DNA of 13,077 bases from JBLHKS01 sp047620505 (lineage in GTDB: Bacteria; Verrucomicrobiota; Verrucomicrobiia; Verrucomicrobiales; DEV007). The notes beneath the pieces are model-generated. The model saw nothing but the letters and a program-made list of their open reading frames with translations. It did no database searches and had not been told where the DNA came from. Where the stretch lies: assembly GCA_047620505.1 (NCBI GenBank), contig JBLHKS010000194.1, positions 1 through 13,077 on the forward strand, in the 5' to 3' direction. The position numbers were made by a program, and so were the translations under genes. Positions 1 through 6,661 of the stretch are shown piece after piece (within the stretch, counting starts at the first letter, position 1; each line of letters opens with the position of its first letter).

Positions 1-500
1 CGAATCATGTTTTTCTGCGCAAAGTTAGATCTCTTTCCGTTAGATAGTTGCCACGAAAATCCCTGAAGAGCCCAGAATTGGTCCTGCATTCCGGTTACGA
101 GTTTGCTGAGTGCAAACCAGAGGCCATACTTGGAGAAGACCAAAAACGCCCAAGAGCTGAAGAGAAACGCGAGCCCAACGTAAAAGTACCAGAGGGACCG
201 CCTCGTCTTGATAGTGAAGACCAGAAATGTCGTAAATGCGGCGACGAAGAGCAGAAGAAGCCAATGGGCGTTGCCTCCAATGAAACTGCCGGCGTTGATC
301 ACGATTTGAGTCGAAGTGGGCAAGGCCTGGCCTACAAGCATGTCGTTGAAAATTTGTTCGAACTTCGGCACCCGAAAGGCGAGAAACCAGAGCAATTTGA
401 GCGGTGCCAGCCACATCAGAGCGCTGATGACTTTCAGCGCTCGACGCAGCGAGGCGACTTCGGAGGAAAGCTGATTGAGATCCGGTTCGGGGTTGCCCAT
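1..500 (-). CDS. Partial multi-spanning membrane protein, weakly T2SS GspF-like
   Basis: An open frame starts with ATG at 500 and runs without a stop off the left edge, so 166 residues are visible and the C-terminus is missing. It begins with a short polar stretch (MGNPEPDLNQLSSEV). Three hydrophobic segments follow at about residues 24-43, 80-98 and 103-123, then an amphipathic tail. Residues 44-67 carry the pattern VPKFEQIF...LPTSTQIV. This resembles the cytoplasmic-to-membrane transition of type II secretion F proteins (VPxFxxxF...LPxxT), but the protein lacks the rest of that domain in the visible part. AAAGG directly abuts the ATG, too close for a normal ribosome binding site. The hydrophobic pattern and absence of stops make it clearly the coding frame here; overlapping frames on both strands read as basic, low-complexity shadows. 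The family assignment is tentative: an integral membrane protein is certain enough, a secretion role is a guess. Confidence 0.7.
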   Translation of the reverse strand, partial: MGNPEPDLNQLSSEVASLRRALKVISALMWLAPLKLLWFLAFRVPKFEQIFNDMLVGQALPTSTQIVINAGSFIGGNAHWLLLLFVAAFTTFLVFTIKTRRSLWYFYVGLAFLFSSWAFLVFSKYGLWFALSKLVTGMQDQFWALQGFSWQLSNGKRSNFAQKNMI

Positions 501-781
501 CCTTTGATTTAATCAGCCGAATCGACCAGCGGCGAGCGAAATTGGACTCGACGATCCCTGCTCAATTTTTGCCTTCCGAATCCGACAGTGAACAGGCTGA
601 GCCAAAATGAATTCGCAGCGAGGATCAACGGCCCCTCGCTGGAGCGCGAGATTGATCGGCTCGAAATTCGAGAATGTCGCCCGGCTGACATTCGAGGTGT
701 TGGCAAAGTCGCTCCGAAACGGAGCACGGATGTCCACATCCGTCCTTCTTCGCCTTACGGACGTGGACGTCCGTGCTCCTT
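501..781. other. Intergenic, hairpin-rich region between murI and membrane gene
   Basis: No convincing gene is seen in these 281 bases. A minus-strand frame stays open from inside murI to about 513, but it overlaps the palindrome at 721-779 and matches no family I recognise; it could be an eroded gene end. The stretch holds several consecutive inverted repeats: GATCAA/TTGATC (623-628 with 652-657) enclosing CTCGC/GCGcGAG (635-650); CTCGAA-A-TTCGAG (660-672); GAATGTC/GACATTC (672-678 with 687-693); GCTCCG-AAA-CGGAGC (711-725); and the large palindrome at 721-779. Some of these share bases and would compete. The promoter of the leftward membrane gene should lie here, but I see no clear -35/-10 pair. 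Confidence 0.5.
721..779. repeat. 59-bp nested palindrome (REP/MITE-like), possible murI terminator
   Basis: Two 23-bp arms (721-743 and 757-779) are inverted copies differing at only two positions. They flank a 13-base pyrimidine-rich spacer, CCTTCTTCGCCTT. Each arm is itself a hairpin: ACGGATGT-CC-ACATCCGT on the left and ACGGACGT-GG-ACGTCCGT on the right. The single-stranded form could therefore fold as one long stem or as two side-by-side hairpins. The ends are GGAGCAC and GTGCTCC, flanked by GAAA-c on the left and TTTC on the right, which extends the symmetry. The element begins two bases after the murI stop, so in the murI transcript it would be a strong 3' hairpin; the U-run behind it is short (GTTTC), so it is not a classic intrinsic terminator. 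This shape is typical of dispersed palindromic units, but only one copy lies in the window. Confidence 0.75.
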
Positions 782-1612
782 TCAATAAAGCGTCGAATAC
801 GTGGCCTCGATTCCCGGGCACAGCTTCGGAAACAACCGCTGGAGCAGCTCAAAATCTCCCGTCGTCCGAATCTGGATTTCGCCCGTCTGTCCTGGGTTCA
901 CGCGAAGCATCCCATCGGTCGAAAGGAGGCTTTTCAGACGATTCGCGACCGGGGCTCCGGTGTCGATCACACGGACATCGGGCCCTGCCGTCTGCTCGAT
1001 CAACGACCGCAGAAACGGATAGTGGCTGCACCCTAACACGAGCACATCGACGCCTTCCGCGAGGAGCGGGACGAGAACTTCCCGCACGACGCCCTCGGCT
1101 TCCGGCCCGTCGAGGACGCCGGCTTCGACCAGATCGACGAATTCCGGACAGGGCCGCGTGATCACCCGGATTCCGCGGCTGTGGTCGTTGACGAGCCGGT
1201 GAAATCGCTCGCCCGCCAGCGAAGCCTCGGTCGCGAGCACGCCGATCGCGCCTTTCCGACTGAGCTGTGCCGCGGGCTTCACGGCCGGCTCCATTCCGAC
1301 GAACGGAAGCGGGTAACTCGCCCGCAGTGATTCGATCGCCGCGATTGTGGCCGAGTTGCAAGCGATGACGATCGCCTTCGCGCCGTGATCGATCAGGAAG
1401 TCGGTCAGCTCCGCGGTTCGCGCGCGGATTTCCTCGAAACTACGCCGCCCGTACGGGCACCAGGCCGAGTCCGCGATGTAGAGGAGGTCCTCGGCGGGCA
1501 GGAGCGCGTGGATTTCGCGCAGGACCGAAAGTCCGCCGAGACCAGAATCGAGAATGCCGATGGCTTGTTGTTGAGCGATGCGATTTCTTAATCGATTCCA
1601 GCGCGGAGGCAA
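782..1612 (-). CDS. murI: Glutamate racemase
   Basis: This enzyme interconverts L- and D-glutamate in the cytoplasm and supplies D-glutamate for the peptidoglycan stem peptide. All hallmarks of the Asp/Glu racemase family are present: the N-terminal IGILDSGLGGLSVL, PYGRRS, the first catalytic cysteine in IACNSATIA (Cys85 from the chosen start), GMEPAVKP, and the second catalytic cysteine in LGCSHYPFL (Cys195). The first motif reads CNSA instead of the usual CNTA, a conservative change. There is no ATG upstream of the conserved start. An in-frame TTG at 1612 gives 276 residues, close to the family norm of about 260-280. A farther TTG at 1714 would add 34 unconserved residues overlapping the divergent esterase gene and is less likely. 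No Shine-Dalgarno sequence is visible; the palindrome CCAGCAGCTGCTGG directly precedes the TTG. The stop is followed after one base by the large palindrome. Confidence 0.93.
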   Translation of the reverse strand: MPPRWNRLRNRIAQQQAIGILDSGLGGLSVLREIHALLPAEDLLYIADSAWCPYGRRSFEEIRARTAELTDFLIDHGAKAIVIACNSATIAAIESLRASYPLPFVGMEPAVKPAAQLSRKGAIGVLATEASLAGERFHRLVNDHSRGIRVITRPCPEFVDLVEAGVLDGPEAEGVVREVLVPLLAEGVDVLVLGCSHYPFLRSLIEQTAGPDVRVIDTGAPVANRLKSLLSTDGMLRVNPGQTGEIQIRTTGDFELLQRLFPKLCPGIEATYSTLY

Positions 1613-1626
1613 CCAGCAGCTGCTGG
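1613..1626. repeat. CCAGCAGCTGCTGG palindrome between divergent genes
   Basis: This is a perfect 14-bp palindrome in the short gap between the divergent murI and esterase genes, immediately next to the likely murI TTG start. It is the only probably non-coding copy of an octamer, GCAGCTGC, that recurs ten times in the window. The other copies are at about 4067, 4582, 5508, 6573, 6943, 9770, 10688, 10757 and 12907. Its place between divergent genes would suit an operator, but its presence inside many coding regions argues more for a genome-wide iterated motif. Confidence 0.6.
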
Positions 1627-1662
1627 CTGGACGAATCCGACGATCTGCCGTAGAGCCGGGAT

Positions 1663-2910
1663 GTGAAAAAACTCCTCTCTGTTTTAATAGCGCTCTCCGC
1701 AGCTTCTTCGCCAATCCTACAAGCTCAGGATGAAGCGAACTACGACGAATCCAAAATCCCGGATTTCACGTTGCCAGATCCGTTGAAGTTCGAAGACGGC
1801 TCCAAGGTCGAAAACGCCGGGCAGTGGCCGAAGCGCCGAGCCGAGATTCTAGCATTGTTCGAAGAACATGTTTATGGACGGCTTCCCTTGAATGTAAGCC
1901 GGGACACGGTTCGGCACGAGGTTCGCAAATCGGTTCCCGGATTTCTCGATGGAAAGGCCGAGCTGCGCGAAGTCCGGATTTTCTTCACGGCCGCGAAAAC
2001 GCCTTTCATGGACGTGCTCCTGATTTTGCCAAACTCAGCAACTGAGAAGCCGGTGCCGACGTTTCTAACGCTGAACTTCGCCGGCAACCACTCGGTTCAC
2101 GCGTCGAAAGAAATCACGATCACCGAAGCCTGGACGCGCGAAGGCGATCACAAGGCGACCGAGGCTGACCGCGGCCTCAAAGCCAGCCGCTGGGCGATCG
2201 AAAAAATCATCGATTCGGGCTGTGGACTGGCGACGATTTACTACGGCGAAATCGATCCCGACACGGATGATGGATTCGAAAACGGGATCCACGCGGCTTA
2301 CGGAAAGCCGAAGAAAGACGAGTGGGGTTCGATCGCGACTTGGGCTTATGGCCTGAGTGTGGCTCGGGATTATCTCGGCACGTTGAGAGAAGTTGATCAG
2401 CGTCGTGTCGCCGTGATGGGCCACTCGCGACTCGGCAAAACTTCGCTCTGGGCTGGCGCGACGGATGAGCGGTTTGCGCTCGTGATTTCGAACAATTCAG
2501 GGTGCGGCGGCGCTGCGTTGAGCCGTCGGCGGATCGGTGAAAAGGTCAAGCGGATCAACACTTCGTTCCCGCACTGGTTCAACGACAACTTCCAAAAGTA
2601 CAACGACAACGAAGCCGCGTTGCCGGTCGATCAGCATCAGCTCATCGCGCTGATCGCGCCGCGCCGAGTCTACATCGCGAGCGCTGTCGAGGACCGCTGG
2701 GCAGATCCGAAGGGCGAATTTCTAGCGGGATTTCACGCGGCCCCGGTCTGGCAACTGCTGGGCAAGAAAGGCGTTGGCGTCGATACTCAGCCGGAGATCG
2801 ATACGCCGGTTGGCGAGGAAATTCGGTATCATGTCAGGACCGGAAAGCACAACGTCCTGCCCTACGACTGGGAAAATTATATCAAGGCGCTGAAGACGAT
2901 TGGCGAGTAG
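1663..2910 (+). CDS. Secreted CE15 glucuronoyl esterase-like hydrolase
   Basis: The start is GTG at 1663. The N-terminus is a signal peptide (MKKLLSVLIALSAASSPILQAQ, about 22 residues), so the enzyme acts outside the cytoplasm. The mature part is an alpha/beta hydrolase of carbohydrate esterase family 15. Seen motifs are TFLTLNFAGNHSV (oxyanion region), WGSIATWAYGLSVARDYL, the nucleophile motif GHSRLGKTSLWAG with Ser255, SGCGGAALSRRRIGE, and the catalytic histidine in RTGKHNVLPYDW (His396). Family members cleave the ester between 4-O-methyl-glucuronic acid of xylan and lignin alcohols; some bacterial ones have wider substrates. Length (415 aa) is normal for bacterial single-domain members. 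The gene diverges from murI and converges on the DUF1552 gene with a 5-bp gap. It is the only plus-strand gene in the window, so it is not in the operon, though a related role in polysaccharide breakdown is likely. No clear ribosome binding site is seen. Confidence 0.88.
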   Translation: MKKLLSVLIALSAASSPILQAQDEANYDESKIPDFTLPDPLKFEDGSKVENAGQWPKRRAEILALFEEHVYGRLPLNVSRDTVRHEVRKSVPGFLDGKAELREVRIFFTAAKTPFMDVLLILPNSATEKPVPTFLTLNFAGNHSVHASKEITITEAWTREGDHKATEADRGLKASRWAIEKIIDSGCGLATIYYGEIDPDTDDGFENGIHAAYGKPKKDEWGSIATWAYGLSVARDYLGTLREVDQRRVAVMGHSRLGKTSLWAGATDERFALVISNNSGCGGAALSRRRIGEKVKRINTSFPHWFNDNFQKYNDNEAALPVDQHQLIALIAPRRVYIASAVEDRWADPKGEFLAGFHAAPVWQLLGKKGVGVDTQPEIDTPVGEEIRYHVRTGKHNVLPYDWENYIKALKTIGE

Positions 2911-2915
2911 GCGAG

Positions 2916-4304
2916 CTACGTCAGGATCTCCGTGATCGCCCCGGTCTGCGGCACGCCGTTTTTCTTCAGCGCAAGATCGAGATTCCCGTAATGCTCGACT
3001 GGGTTGCCGAACGCGTTCAGCCAAGTCGTCCACCAGTTGCCAATCGTACGGTGACCATCCGCGCCGTACTCGGGAAACCGCACGTAACGACCGGCGATTT
3101 TCAGTCTGCCGCCGCTTCCGCCGACAACGATGTAAGGCCACTCGGCGAGGTTCCCGTGGTGCTCGTTTCCAGCGTCGCTGAAGTAAAGAATCGTGGTGTT
3201 GTCCAGCATCGTTCCGTCGCCTTCGGGCACGGCTTTGAGCTTCGCCGCGAGTCCGGCAACGAGCTCCAAATGATGCCGCCGAATCAAGTCGCGGGCCTCT
3301 TCCGGTGTCTTGCCGTTGCAGACTTCTTTGTGGCCGATTCCGTGAACATTTTTCTCAGTCAGGCCGAGCTTCGGGTAATTAACGCTAATGTTGTCTACCC
3401 GCAAAGTGACCACGTTTGTGATCCCCGAAATCAGCGCAGCCGCCGACAAATCGAAATGCGCTTCCTGACGCGATTCCGGCGAATCTGAGGTAAATCGGTC
3501 ATCCAGTTCTGGCGCGGCAGCGCGAATTTGATCCCCCATCGTCGCCAGCTTCTCGCGCCGAATCTGGAGTTCCTCGAACGCATTCAAGTAGTGATCCATT
3601 TTCTCGCGCTCCGTCCCTGGCAGCGTCCGCTCGAGCTTTTTAATATCGTCGACCATGAAATCCAGGAGCTTGCCCTGAAGTCCCTGCCGCTTCTGCGCAA
3701 GATCACTGTTAGCCATCGCGCTTCCAAACAGCTGGTCATGCGCGATGTCTGGACTTGCCTGAAAAGGAAGTTCGCGCCCCGGCCCAAGCGCCGTGATTCC
3801 AGGGTAAAGCGTGCCTTCGGTCTCCTTGCCCATCACCTTTCCGCGCAACGCGAGCCCGACGTGGTTGAACGGCGACGGAAACAGTTTCGCCAGTTCCGAA
3901 TCCGCCGTCGCGCGCAGAATCGAGCCCGAGCTGTGTTCGCCGCCGGTTTTGTAGACGCCCATCGCGCCAAACCAGCTCGAATGCCCGCCTTTGCACATCT
4001 TTCCGGATAGACCTTGAACGATCGCCGTCTGATCTTTGAACGGTTCAAGCGGCTCGAGCGTGTCCGGCAGCTGCTGACCGGCAAGCGGCTCGTCGATGAG
4101 CTTCGTTTTGTCTCCGACCTTCGAACGAACGAACTCAGGCTCGATCCGATCGGCGATGATCCCGCTGGATTTGACCACGAAAACGAAACGCTGCGGAAAC
4201 CCGCTCGGAGTCTCCGCCGCCATTTGACTGAGCATCGGCGTCAGCAACGTGGAGCCCGAACCGAGAGTCAGGCCTTTGAGAAACGTGCGGCGATTGTCGG
4301 TCAT
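2916..4304 (-). CDS. Tat-exported DUF1552-family protein
   Basis: The protein has 462 residues with an ATG start. It opens with a twin-arginine signal: NRRTFLKG (Arg5-Arg6) followed by a weakly hydrophobic stretch to about residue 30, so it should be exported folded. The body matches the DUF1552 type known from planctomycetes and verrucomicrobia: FVFVVKSSGIIADRIEP, the GLSGK...GGHSSWFGAM segment, LRVDNISVNYPKLGL, the DNTTILYFSDAGNEHHGN segment and a C-terminal HRTIGNWWTTWLNAFG. The biochemical function of the family is not established. Its genes usually lie next to a DUF1592/1588/1585 haem protein gene; here that partner (9465-11762) is in the same gene series but three genes upstream. The start lies 16 bases after the stop of the serine hydrolase gene, suggesting co-transcription, and no Shine-Dalgarno is seen. 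Tat export fits a metal- or cofactor-containing enzyme, but no cofactor motif can be named. Confidence 0.8.
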   Translation of the reverse strand: MTDNRRTFLKGLTLGSGSTLLTPMLSQMAAETPSGFPQRFVFVVKSSGIIADRIEPEFVRSKVGDKTKLIDEPLAGQQLPDTLEPLEPFKDQTAIVQGLSGKMCKGGHSSWFGAMGVYKTGGEHSSGSILRATADSELAKLFPSPFNHVGLALRGKVMGKETEGTLYPGITALGPGRELPFQASPDIAHDQLFGSAMANSDLAQKRQGLQGKLLDFMVDDIKKLERTLPGTEREKMDHYLNAFEELQIRREKLATMGDQIRAAAPELDDRFTSDSPESRQEAHFDLSAAALISGITNVVTLRVDNISVNYPKLGLTEKNVHGIGHKEVCNGKTPEEARDLIRRHHLELVAGLAAKLKAVPEGDGTMLDNTTILYFSDAGNEHHGNLAEWPYIVVGGSGGRLKIAGRYVRFPEYGADGHRTIGNWWTTWLNAFGNPVEHYGNLDLALKKNGVPQTGAITEILT

Positions 4305-4320
4305 AATAAAGGTAAACGAG

Positions 4321-5472
4321 TCAGTCGATGAAAGCGGGTAGGACGCGTTCCGGAACAGTCGAGAGCATTTTGCCCATCCCTTTCTGGTGCGCGGTGACGA
4401 CCACGATGAGGTCGAATTCTGGAAACATCAAAATGAATTGGCCGCCCGCACCACGGCCAGATTTGCAGTCAATTTTGCGACCCTCGACCTGCGCATCGTG
4501 CCGCCACCAGAAAAATCCATACGACGTTTGCTGAGCATTCGTGTGCAACTTTCCAGTCGCCATTTCCACGAATTCCACAGGCAGCAGCTGCTGGTCAGCC
4601 CACTTGCCGTCGTTCAGGACCAGCAGCCCCCATTTGAGCATATCGCGAGAGCGCAGGCTGCTCCCTGCCGCCGATTTGGGTAGGCCGCTGAGGTCGTTCT
4701 GCCAGCCGAAACTCGTGATGCCGAGCTTGCCGAGCACCTCGGTTTCGATGAACTCGCGCGCTGTGCCCGGGACGGCGGTTTCGAGGACCTGCATCGCAAT
4801 TGAGGGATCGGATCCCTGGTATTTGAAGGTCTGAGTTTCGTCGGAAATCGGCGCGCTGTTCTCAAGATAGGCTCGGATTTGCCCCTGGCCCTTCAAGCTC
4901 TCGGCCTTCCTGCGAACTTCGATTACTTTTTTGGCGTCGAGCCGAATTCCAGAGCGCATGTTCATCGCCTCGGTCAGCGTGATCGTCTCAGCGCCTTGAA
5001 CGAGCTTAGCTCGATCGAGTTCCTTGAGAAACTCGACAACTGGTTTCTCGAGATCCGCCATCGTCAAATGTCCCAGCTGAATCGCTCGGCCAATCGCCAT
5101 CGCCGTGTACGATTTCGTGATCGACATCTGGTAGTGCGGATAATTGATCCGGCCGCGACGGAAGTACGATTCGAAAACCAGTTTTCCGCGGTGGGAAATC
5201 AAGAGGCTGTCGATTTGACCATGCTTGCCAGCCGCAATTTCTTCGACAAACGCCGGAATCTCCGTGTTGTCGCCCAGCGATCCAACCCGAATCCCGTCTT
5301 CGAGATCCTGCGGCTTTCTGGTGATGTAAGGCTCTTCAAGATCCGGTATCGCCTGCTCAGCCTGATAGGAAACGTCCTTGGCATTGAGATCCGTGATCTC
5401 TGGAGCTAACCCGTCGCTCTCCGCGGCCGCCGCGGTGAGGAGAATCAAAAACAACAGCGTCGTGGATTTCAT
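4321..5472 (-). CDS. Secreted serine beta-lactamase-like hydrolase
   Basis: The protein has 383 residues with a signal peptide (MKSTTLLFLILLTAAAAES). It belongs to the class C beta-lactamase/penicillin-binding-like superfamily (CubicO type): LLISHRGKLVFESYF opens the domain, SITK (Ser117, Lys120) is the SxxK nucleophile motif, LTEAMNMRSGIRLD follows, and GRGAGGQFILMFPEFDLIVVVTAHQ near the C-terminus is the usual last strand. The second motif position reads YQGSD (Tyr218), so the common YxN/YxS asparagine or serine is a glycine. The family includes esterases, peptidases and amidases; the substrate cannot be read from sequence, and a true antibiotic-resistance role is unlikely given its context. 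The ATG shares four bases (ATGA) with the stop of the FG-GAP gene, so the two are translationally coupled. The DUF1552 gene follows after 16 bases. Confidence 0.88.
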   Translation of the reverse strand: MKSTTLLFLILLTAAAAESDGLAPEITDLNAKDVSYQAEQAIPDLEEPYITRKPQDLEDGIRVGSLGDNTEIPAFVEEIAAGKHGQIDSLLISHRGKLVFESYFRRGRINYPHYQMSITKSYTAMAIGRAIQLGHLTMADLEKPVVEFLKELDRAKLVQGAETITLTEAMNMRSGIRLDAKKVIEVRRKAESLKGQGQIRAYLENSAPISDETQTFKYQGSDPSIAMQVLETAVPGTAREFIETEVLGKLGITSFGWQNDLSGLPKSAAGSSLRSRDMLKWGLLVLNDGKWADQQLLPVEFVEMATGKLHTNAQQTSYGFFWWRHDAQVEGRKIDCKSGRGAGGQFILMFPEFDLIVVVTAHQKGMGKMLSTVPERVLPAFID

Positions 5473-6629
5473 TGTGCGAAGAAAATTCTGAGGTTTTTCG
5501 TCTGGCGAGCAGCTGCGACGATGTCCGGCCGACCGTCGCCATTCAAATCGGCCGCTTTGATGTCTTCCACAGCGACTTCATCGTTGGAAACTTTCGTCTC
5601 GCGCCAATTCTCGCCCGCCTCATCCAGCGGCGTGAAAAATTTGATCCCGGGCCCGCCTGGCGTGTCTTTCGGATGCATCGCGCGCCAGCCGACGACGATC
5701 TGGTCCGAGCCAACACCGAGGAAATCCGCGACCGCGAGCGCGTGCCCGTCCTTCAGCGCGTCGTCCAGAACCGCCGCCTGACTCCAGAGCTCGCCCGGAT
5801 TCTCAGGCTCAACGTAAACCGCAGACTTCGTCCCGTGCATCGGCTCGATCGTCACGATGAATCGCCTGCCCCCCGGCAACCGCCCATCGCGAATCTCTCC
5901 CGCAAAATCTTTCGTCAATTGTCTCGGTGCCCACTCGCCGCCGTCGATCCGGTCAAACAGCCAGACGCCTTCCTTCGCAGCTACGATCAACTCCTCTTCC
6001 GGATCGTCATCCCAATTCACCGGATGAAAGTTATGCGATTGGTGCAGAAAACTACCGACCTCCTTCGTCTTCCAATCGTTCGTCCCGGGCTTCGGCATGA
6101 AGTATTCCAGAATCTTGATCCCCCGCCCCACGCTGTCGATCGTCCCGCGTCCACGCAGCGGCTTCACCACCAAATTCACGCTCTCCGGCCCTTGAACCCA
6201 GTGCATTCGATGCGTGCTCGGCTCATGCGGCAGCTTCACTGGCGTCCACATTTTTGTGCGATCGTCAGGCGCGACGAGGAGGTGCACCGCGCCGTCCTTG
6301 ACCGTCTCCATAAAATTCCACTGCCCACCGACCGCGATCTCGCACTTCCCGTCGCCATCGACATCGCGAGCAGCCACGCAGACGTTATCCCGCTCCGTCA
6401 GATCGCGCGCGATGATATGCTTCTCCCAACTCGGATTCTGGTACCACTGAATCGTCGACTTATCGCAGAGGATGATGTCCCGCTTGCCATCGCCATCGAC
6501 ATCTTCGAGTTGCAGGCCGTAGCCGATCTCGATCTGGTCGATCTCCACCTCCTTCCATTTGAATTCCGGAGGCTCAGCAGCTGCTGAGGCGGCGAACGCG
6601 AGGAGGAAGAGAGCTGGGCTGAATTTCAC
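5469..6629 (-). CDS. Secreted FG-GAP/VCBS repeat beta-propeller protein
   Basis: The protein has 386 residues from a GTG at 6629, with a signal peptide ending near residue 18 (AASAAAEP). Calcium-loop repeats of the FG-GAP/VCBS type recur along the chain: DVDGDGKRD at 43-51, DVDGDGKCE at 89-97, a degenerate NWDDDPEEE at 205-213, a degenerate ADFLGVGSD near 301-309, and DLNGDGRPD at 361-369. Each is followed by a short hydrophobic strand (IILCD, IAVGG, LIVAAKEG, IVVGW, IVAAAR). This predicts a single beta-propeller filling the whole mature protein. Such propellers usually bind carbohydrate or protein partners; no catalytic motif is seen. Similar stand-alone proteins are common in planctomycete and verrucomicrobial hydrolase clusters. 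It starts 32 bases after the patatin stop and overlaps the serine hydrolase start by four bases, suggesting a functional link with that enzyme. Confidence 0.85.
   Translation of the reverse strand: MKFSPALFLLAFAASAAAEPPEFKWKEVEIDQIEIGYGLQLEDVDGDGKRDIILCDKSTIQWYQNPSWEKHIIARDLTERDNVCVAARDVDGDGKCEIAVGGQWNFMETVKDGAVHLLVAPDDRTKMWTPVKLPHEPSTHRMHWVQGPESVNLVVKPLRGRGTIDSVGRGIKILEYFMPKPGTNDWKTKEVGSFLHQSHNFHPVNWDDDPEEELIVAAKEGVWLFDRIDGGEWAPRQLTKDFAGEIRDGRLPGGRRFIVTIEPMHGTKSAVYVEPENPGELWSQAAVLDDALKDGHALAVADFLGVGSDQIVVGWRAMHPKDTPGGPGIKFFTPLDEAGENWRETKVSNDEVAVEDIKAADLNGDGRPDIVAAARQTKNLRIFFAQ
6573..6588. repeat. 16-bp perfect palindrome CTCAGCAGCTGCTGAG
   Basis: This is the longest perfect version of the recurrent GCAGCTGC palindrome in the window. 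It lies in the signal-peptide part of the FG-GAP gene and encodes Ser-Ala-Ala-Ala-Glu, a different reading frame from most other copies, which encode Gln-Leu-Leu. That frame change suggests the DNA motif itself, rather than a peptide or codon preference, is what recurs. Confidence 0.6.
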
Positions 6630-6661
6630 GGGCCGAATTTACAACCCGGAACCATCCGTCA

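Noticed and set aside
48..512. Plus-strand open frame of 154 codons at the left end
   Set aside because: It is antisense to the hydrophobic membrane-protein frame, and its product is charged and unlike a known family. The minus-strand frame from 500 has proper membrane segments and no stop.
513..821. Minus-strand frame of about 102 codons between murI and the membrane gene
   Set aside because: It starts inside the murI 3' end, runs through the nested palindrome, and shows no recognisable domain. It may be an eroded gene end but is not supported as a gene.
1560..1662. Possible sigma-70 promoter for the esterase gene (TTGAGC with TTAATC)
   Set aside because: The spacing between the two hexamers is far too short and both overlap the likely murI coding region.
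2890..2935. Bidirectional terminator between the convergent esterase and DUF1552 genes
   Set aside because: Only a weak GGCGA/TCGCC pairing is present and there is no T-run on either side.
5472..6587. Long plus-strand open frame (371 codons) opposite the FG-GAP gene
   Set aside because: It is an Arg/Leu/His-rich antisense shadow. The minus strand encodes a signal peptide and repeated DxDGDG calcium loops.
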